NCBI GenBank assembly: GCA_009760855.2
Contig: WPIO01000018.1
Span: 6,617,501-6,681,500, forward strand
Length of the DNA: 64,000 nt
DNA from: Cristatella mucedo
Lineage: Eukaryota; Bryozoa; Phylactolaemata; Cristatellidae
Reading direction: 5' to 3'
The number at the start of each line of letters is the position of its first letter. Position 1 is the first letter of the stretch. The notes beneath the pieces are model-generated. The model had not been told where the DNA came from and ran no database searches. It worked only from the letters and a program-made list of their open reading frames with translations. This document shows positions 57,571-64,000 of this stretch, one piece after another. The translations under genes and the position numbers were made by a program.

Positions 57571-58732
57571 GATAATAATAATAATAATAATAATGCACTT
57601 GATAAAGCGTCCACATATGACTCAATATCTTTCTAGGCACTTTACATTTGCTGCAAAGGGAAACACGATTGAATCGTGAGTAATGCCATGCTTGATAAAC
57701 ATGAATAACCTGGTTAGGGTTGCCATGCACTGGGTCAGCATGCAAGTGTGATTAGTGGCAGCATGCAGTGTTAGCACGCGTAAGCACAAAAACGACGAAT
57801 CGCAGCGACCCACTAAGTGCGATCATAAATTGGGTGATTTGAACTTCTTTCTAAATATGGCCAAGTCAGGGGATATTCTGACACAAGCCGAGAGGGAATT
57901 CCATGCTTTGGGAGCATACGAACTAAATGCACGGTCTCCAAAGGATTTGATGTTTTTACGAGGTAGTGGTAAACTGTTGAATTCCGAAAAGCGGGTGGTA
58001 CGATGCTTTGCCTGGTGGGGGAGTAGATCTGAGAGATAGGCTGGAGCCAAATAATAAAGTGACCTAAAAGTGAGTGACAAAACTTTAAAGTGGATTCGTC
58101 GCTTGACTGGTAGCCAGTGCAAGTCGGAAAGAAGTGGTGTGACGTGGCAGCTGCTACGTTCACAACAGACAAGCTTAGCTGCATAGTTTTGCACAAGCTG
58201 TAATCGCCTGATTGCACATACCGGTAGGCCAGCAAACAGCGACTAACGTAAGTCAAGACGGGATGTCACGAATGCATGGACCAACTTGGTTGTGGTATCC
58301 TTATCTAAACAAGCCCGAATTTTAGCAATGTCATGTGGCTAAAAGTGAGGAGACTTGAATGTGTAGCGGATGTGGTCGTCTAACGAGAGGCAATTTGGAA
58401 TATGACTCCTAGATTTCTAGCTGATTCAACCGGAGATATGCTGGCAGAGCCAATTTTGAGAGTTAGCCTTTCCAATTTGTGAATCACACTGGGTTTGCCC
58501 ATAACTAGTACGTTAGTTTTATCATCTTCTAGTTTTAGAAAATTTGCTGCCATCCATATGCGGATGTCATCAATACATGCAGCAAGTGAGTTGAGAGAAT
58601 TCCAGATGCTCGAAGGCTGGAAGGGATCAAAGCAAAGGTACAACTGAGTGTCATCCGCATAGAAGTGAAAGCCTAGATTGTGCTTGGCAATCACATCAGC
58701 AAGAGGGAGAGTATAAACCATGAAAACCAATC
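57571..58732 (-). mobile_element. LINE-A copy with intact YADD box
   Basis: ATAATAATAATA tail, hairpin, 3' UTR, ORF2 C-terminus (58194-57823) and the end of the RT domain (58730-58380), where the catalytic box is FYADDTQLY. It is truncated at 58732 within the RT. Confidence 0.75.
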
Positions 58733-58990
58733 AGGCGCTTAATGTCGGTGCAAAACTCTGAAGCTGGGATCATCTGTTGGGAGCATTGCAACTGCCACAT
58801 CAGACCACTTCTCCAGCTCCGTCTTGCATTATATAGCAATAGTTTGTGTGAACCTCAAAACCGTTGGAGACTGTGTTGCATATTCATAGACTGCCAAAGC
58901 CTGGAACTAACTACAAACACAAGTAACTGCGTCTCCTGACATGAAGACATTTCAGAAGATGCTTTGAACGCACGTGTCTATATGCAAGTA
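58733..58990 (+). mobile_element. LINE-A C-terminal fragment, opposite orientation
   Basis: AATCAGGCGCTTAATGTCGG onward matches the ORF2 C-terminal region in plus orientation, without a 3' tail. Confidence 0.5.
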
Positions 58991-60574
58991 AAACTAGTCG
59001 ATGTAGTACAGGTTGAGTACAGCACTTTGCTTGGCACCGGAGCAAAGCCAAAAAGTGAGAGTACGTTTGTCATGGATCAATATCAATTCGATATGCTGGA
59101 ATTAACAAATGACTTGTGGTAGGATGCAGTAGCAAAAATTATTACCATCATTTTCGGGTATATGGTGAAATCGGATTCGAGGTATCACTAATTCGTACGT
59201 ACTTTCAAGCCCATAGCAGTTGCAGAGATTTCTGGAGGCTCCTATGCCTGAGAAGGATGAGAAACATGCTGACGGTAACACAAAAGCACCGTTAGGTATC
59301 TAAAGAATATAAGCGAGAATCGCATGTGTATACAGGGCCCACGTCTCTGACTTCGACATGAAGCCTGATAAAGAATTTCCAGTGGGGATTAGATTCACTT
59401 CGAATATTGTTGAGCCTTTCATTTGAAGTTGAGTTAGCCTGTATCCTCAGAGTTAAGAGTTACTGGTTTTTGATCATACCTGCTAAATCAGGCGAATGAT
59501 TGGGCTGTTTGAGGGGTCGATTGGCAGATGGGCCTAGTGGATCAGCATATACAGATAGCTAGTCGAAACGGCTGTGGTTGCTAAGCCAGTAGGATGATGA
59601 CAAATTTTTATAATTCATGACCATGCTATGATGTGAGAGCTTACCGTTGAGGCCCTGAGATAGCTTGCCGGTTGCGATTCAGGATTCGTCTTTAACGTTG
59701 GAGCTCATTTTAGCTTTAGGCAAGAGAGCAGCAACTGTACGTAATGGATGCTGTTGAAGGCCTGTAACCGTCTTCTGCGGTTAGCCAAACAGACTTGTGC
59801 ACATTATAGATGCTAACTTGATACGTCAAGATGAGAGCAATAATCTTCGCTGCCGTGCTTCAACGACTTTCGGCGTACTGTGTGTGATTTGGTGCTGTAC
59901 CTACAAGTAACTAACCGTGCCAGAAGGTTCAGACTTCACTGATTATTAATCGAGCTTCAGTTGCAGACTCGTACCGTTACGAGTGCCGTGATTGAGGCCT
60001 AGTGCAGGCTGGATGTGGAAGCCGCACATCACGTTTGTAACTGTGTCGGAGCAGTAACCAGATTTTATAATTTCGCTGCGTTTGGCAAATGCAGGGAAAT
60101 ATACGGGACCTGTCGCTATAGCCAATTTTTCTTGCAAACCATTAACTGCCGTGGTTATGAACTACTTTGCTGCTAAGCATATAAAGATGCTGAACGAATT
60201 CCGATAAAGGAATAATCATAAAAACCTTGAATAACAACTAATAGGCACAACAGGTATTACGATACTACAGGTACATGGCAGAAATGAACTCGTTCGATTT
60301 TGTGATGTTAAAGTCTAATCAGATTAGCCTTCAGATATTCTATTCGACAGAGACGACCGGGGTTAAAATCCTATAGAATGTGCCATCGCAGCTAACAGTG
60401 CTTGCACGGCGCTCACAGTACCACCAAAATGCCGACCGGCACAAAGCAGTGCTCCTAACTCCCGCATAGCAGAACTGGGCGCCAATTGGCTGACTTGGGC
60501 TGGGATATCTCCTAGGCGTAGTACAACATAGTCTGTTATTAGCAGGCAGGACTCTCGACATAACTGGTTCCAAG

Positions 60575-62275
60575 CCGTTATAACATAATGTAATGTATCT
60601 CCGTCTGTAACTCAAAAAGTCATAAAGACCATGTCGGTGTTAAGCAGGAGAGTTTTGTATCGCTCACTCACAGCCTAAGCGGCTTTCGGTACGCATTCGG
60701 TAGCCAACAGACTTCGTCTCACGCAACAAATAAAAGTTGGAAGCATAGAAGAGTCAGGAGAGCAGTGGCAGTAGTGATTAGCTTGGAAGCTGCAGCTCAG
60801 AACTTTGCTCTGTATCCTTTGCTCAACCGGCAACCATCCTAGCTCTTTCAGCAGAGGTGACACGTTCTCAAACCGCTCGGACTTGAAGACCAGCCTTGCA
60901 GCCATATTCATGGTCCTCTGTAGTGGCATAATAGCTTTCTTTGGCAGCCCAGCCAAAAGGGAATTACAATAATCAAGCCGAGACAGAACTAAAGAGCTAT
61001 GTAAATGTTTTACAAGCCACTGAGGGAGACAGCTTCTAATCTTGGATTGGGATCGGATGTGCTGGCTAGCTGTAGAGGCAGTCTTCTGAATGAAGCTTTT
61101 GAAATTGAGGCAGCTGTCGAACACGACACCTAGATTACGAGCACACGGTGAAGGTCGCACAATAGCATCACCTATTAGAACAGCAAAGCCTTTTAATCCA
61201 GCCACACGCTTAGGGTGTCCTATGAGCAGCAGTTCGGTTTCATCGTCATTTAATTTCAGGAAGTTTTCCGACATCCAGGATCGAATATCGGCAAGGCAAG
61301 CATTCAGCTTCTCAGTTGCTGCAGCAGACTCCGACGGTTTGAATGACAAATACAACTGAGTATGGTCAGCATAGAAGTGATATTCTATTCCATGTGCCTT
61401 AATCACTTTTCCCAGAGGTTGTGTATAAATGGAGAACAGCAAGCGACCGAGTACAGACCCTTGAGGGACTCCACAGGTGACCCTTCTCGTGTCTGAGACC
61501 TGACCCACATGCAACACGGATTGAACACGATCAGACAAGTATGACTTAAACCACGCCGGTGCTTCGTCTGCCAGACCGATCGTTGTTCTCAATCGTTCAA
61601 ACAGAACTTCGTGATCAATGGTGTCGAAGGCAGCAGACAGATCTAGCAGAGCTAGGGCAGTGACATTCCCGTCGTCGTTGCCACGTAGAATGTCATTGTT
61701 AACACGGAGGAGAGCAGTTTCAGTGGAATGCTGCCTCTTGAACCCTGATTGAAATGTTTCTGACATTCCATTATTTTCAATATGTTCAACCAGCTGCTTA
61801 GTTAGAAACAGTGTTTTCAAGAATCTTTTATAAGAAAGGAAGAAGGGAAACCGGGCAATAGTTTGCTAGGACCTCTGTGTCTAATCCAGGCTTTTTAAGA
61901 ATTGGTCTAATGATTGCCGATTTGAAGGACTTGGGCACGACCGCTTTTCCCAAAGAAGCATTAAAAATCTTGGTTATGGCAGGGCTAAGTTGGTCTGCCA
62001 GTGAAAACCACAGAGATGAAGGTATAGGGTCTTCAGAAGACGAGCTATTTTTGCTTTATCTTATTAGAGTTGCCCTATCGCTTGCAGAAACTTCGGAGAA
62101 CCTTGTAAGGAAGGTAACAGTATGTGGAACCGCGATTGCTTTAGTCGGAGGGGGCTTAATAGAGGCACAAATGTGCACAATTTTTTCAGTAAAGAAGGCT
62201 GAAAACTTTTTGGCTGAGTCCTTAATATCTGGGGAGTCAGACCTCTCCTCCATGAATATATTTCTTCATTCTTGA
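60575..62275 (-). mobile_element. LINE-B, best-preserved copy
   Basis: Runs from the conserved 3' terminus (TAATGTAATGTATCTCCGTC in reverse) through the RT domain to the linker (62253-62056: DIKDSAKKFSAFFTEKIVHI). Flanks A and B lack it: CATAACTGGTTC and GCATGCCAC are close together there. It is 5'-truncated, with no endonuclease domain. Confidence 0.8.
60675..61820 (-). pseudogene. LINE-B reverse transcriptase, 381 codons open
   Basis: The longest open frame of the window. Blocks in order: the QSGFKRQHSTETALLRV region, LDLSAAFDTIDH, WFKSYLSDRVQSV, GVPQGSVLG, the catalytic box as FYADHTQLY, SENFLKLNDDETELLLIG, SRLDYCNSLLAGLP and VSPLLKELGWLPV. The second catalytic Asp is His, so the enzyme should be inactive although the frame is open. 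The N-terminal RT blocks lie in another frame upstream, and the last 40 codons run past the normal end. Confidence 0.8.
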
Positions 62276-62479
62276 TCGGGCATGCCACATTTATTTTCAA
62301 GGCTTGGGTCAGGGACGTACAGATATAAATAAGACAGCAAAGCCATAGACGAATCTTGAAAATTAATTGCACAGTAGATGATTGTGGCAGGTGAAAGGAA
62401 CGGATTCTGTGACCCAACCAAAGGATTCTTCTATTCTTTAAGAGGTCCTAGTGAAAGGAGCCTATAATTAGCTGTGAAA

Positions 62480-64000
62480 CTACCTCCCTCTGTACCTCCA
62501 CAAAGACTATGTGGGTGTTACGCAGGAGAGTTTTGTATAGTGCACTCAAAGTCTAAGCGGCTTTTAGCACTCATTTGGTAGCCAACCGACTTCATATCAC
62601 TCAACAAAGAGAATTTAGTCTCACGCAACAAAGAGAAAGTGGAAAGCATAGCAGACTCAGGAGAGCAGTTGAGGTAGTGAGTAGCATGGAAGTAGCAGCT
62701 CAGGACCGCTGAAAAGGATGAGCCATAGTCGGCAGCAGGAGAGTAGTTATCGTTGCGAAAGAATTGTGGAGGTGAGTTCCACAGTCAAGCATGACCTGCA
62801 GAGCAAATGCTTCCGACGCCCACTGCGCTTGAGCGGAGGAATGGAGCAGCTAATTTATTTAATTTATTTCAGCTATTTTACTCACAGGACCTGATAGCAT
62901 GAGGAGGATGAAACGTCTGCAGCAGTTCAGCTGGGTGCGGAGGAGCGAAGTCGTGGCAGGCCTCGTTGTTCAGTATAGGAACTTTTATCTGTATTCATCG
63001 ATAAATCGGCCGCCATCTTATATGTTTTAGCAAAGAAGACACATGCACAAACTTATTGTTATTCACAAGCTAGTCTTGAAGCAGTATTCAAATCCATCTG
63101 CGGTGGCCTTGTGGCTTCTTTCTGGAGCCAAGCCAAAAGGTATTAACAATAACAAAAGATATTAGCAATGTATCCAAGACAGAACTAAAGAGCTGTTTAA
63201 ATATTTTGCAAGCCACCTTGGAAGAAAGCTCCGAATCGTGGCTAGGTATCGGACGTGATGGCTAGCTGCAGAAGCAGTCTTCTTAACGAAGCTTTTTAAA
63301 TTTAGGCAGCTGTCAAAAAAGTCACCTAAATTCTGAGCTCACGGTGATAGTCGCACAACAGCATTACCTATTAGATGGGTGATGCCTTCTACTCCAGCCA
63401 CAAGATTAGGGTGTCCTATGATTACCAGTTCCATTTTATAGTCGTTTATTTTAAGGCATTTTCCCGACATCCAGGATTGAGAGTCGGCAAGGCTTGAATC
63501 AAGTTTATCACTTGCTGCAGGAGATTCAGACGGTTCAAATGATAGGTACAGCTGCGTATCATCAGCATAAAAGTGATATCTTATGCCTTGGGCCTGAATC
63601 CATTTTCTCTCGGGTTTAGTAAAATGGAGAACAGCAAGGCACGGAGGACGGACCGTCAAGGGAGTTCACAGGTGACTGATCTGGTGAATCGGACCTGACC
63701 CCAACACGACACGGATTGAACACGAGCATGTACGATTTAAACCGAGCCAGTGCCTCGTCTCACAGACCGATCGTTGTTACCAATTGTTTAAATTCTGATC
63801 AGTGTTATCGAAGGTAACCGATAGATCTAACGGAGCTAGGACAGTGACATTCCCGATATAGTTTCAACATAGGATTCAGAGGTTACAAGGAGTAGACATG
63901 TTTTGGCATGAGAGCTGTAGCTTGAAACTCGAACGAAATCTACCTGAAGTTTCATTATTTTTAATCTGTGCTACCAGCTGCTTAGCGACTATTTGTCCAG
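62480..64000 (-). mobile_element. LINE-B copy continuing past the window
   Basis: The 3' end near 62490-62660 matches the copy at 60600-60760, followed by RT fragments (63659-63339 with FYADDTQLYLSF, an intact catalytic box) in reverse. It is cut by the window end at a LINE-B block before the GVPQGSVLG region. Confidence 0.75.

Larger units (their letters stand above)
58985..62470. repeat. Segmental duplicate flank C
   Basis: 58985-60600 and 62280-62460 align with flanks A and B. The sequence between is a LINE-B insertion absent from A and B. The stretch 58990-60570 holds no gene I can support. Confidence 0.6.

Noticed and set aside
57237-57679. Proline-rich plus frames
   Set aside because: They come from a short minisatellite and run into a LINE-A tail.
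18931-58100. TAA/ATT repeats next to a conserved 60-bp motif as independent microsatellites or a CRISPR-like array
   Set aside because: They are tails of LINE-A 3' ends, scattered in both orientations with no regular spacing.
57571-58990. Twin-priming inversion of a single LINE-A
   Set aside because: The inverted part (58733-58990) covers the same 3' region as the main part, so two separate insertions are more likely.

Overview
This is animal nuclear DNA, almost certainly from an invertebrate. It is AT-rich, contains spliced genes with TATA promoters, and is packed with decayed L2/CR1-type non-LTR retrotransposons (LINEs), tRNA-derived SINEs and GA, CT and TA microsatellites. It holds no bacterial operons, rRNA genes or CRISPR arrays. 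The phylum cannot be fixed from the sequence. The one recognisable host gene family matches the pacifastin protease-inhibitor signature, best known from arthropods, but that does not settle the host.

The main result is a small gene family on the minus strand, found by comparing duplicated blocks. The complete member (43351-48418) has three exons: 48294-48418 (signal peptide and first cysteine), 44233-44358 (core of a pacifastin-like domain) and 43351-43438 (degenerate second domain and stop). Both introns are phase 2 and split a Trp codon. A TATA box lies upstream and an AATAAA signal downstream. It predicts a secreted, cysteine-rich protein of 112 residues. A second copy (8758-18239) keeps the same three-exon layout, TATA box, stop codon and polyadenylation signal, but exons 1 and 2 are frameshifted. 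A third copy contributes only its promoter and exon 1 (1699-1817), because the rest lies before the window.

These genes sit in long diverged segmental duplicates: about 430-3960 (unit 1), 5160-18760 (unit 2) and 39050-49330 (unit 3). Three further copies of the 3'-side flank lie at about 28880-31400, 39050-40150 and 58985-62470. Everything else is mostly LINE debris. LINE-A has ATT-type tails and a conserved 3' hairpin, with its longest copies at 50899-53640 and 55080-56985. LINE-B copies lie at 5624-7700, 60575-62275 and 62480-64000. The duplicates supply empty sites for several LINE insertions, so these insertions can be ordered relative to the duplications. Other elements are two tRNA-like SINE families, a fragment resembling a restriction-like-endonuclease LINE (21752-22080), a BED-finger-like remnant (about 30990-31136), an 11-bp minisatellite in an intron, and a GC-rich 27-bp tandem repeat.

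Layout: 1-4611 unit 1 and LINE-A; 5160-18760 unit 2; 18931-25195 LINE-A copies and old elements; 25640-28640 GA repeats and a duplicated SINE block; 28880-31400 duplicated flank; 31400-39050 unassigned DNA and LINE-A pieces; 39050-49330 unit 3; 49625-58990 LINEs; 58985-64000 duplicated flank with LINE-B.
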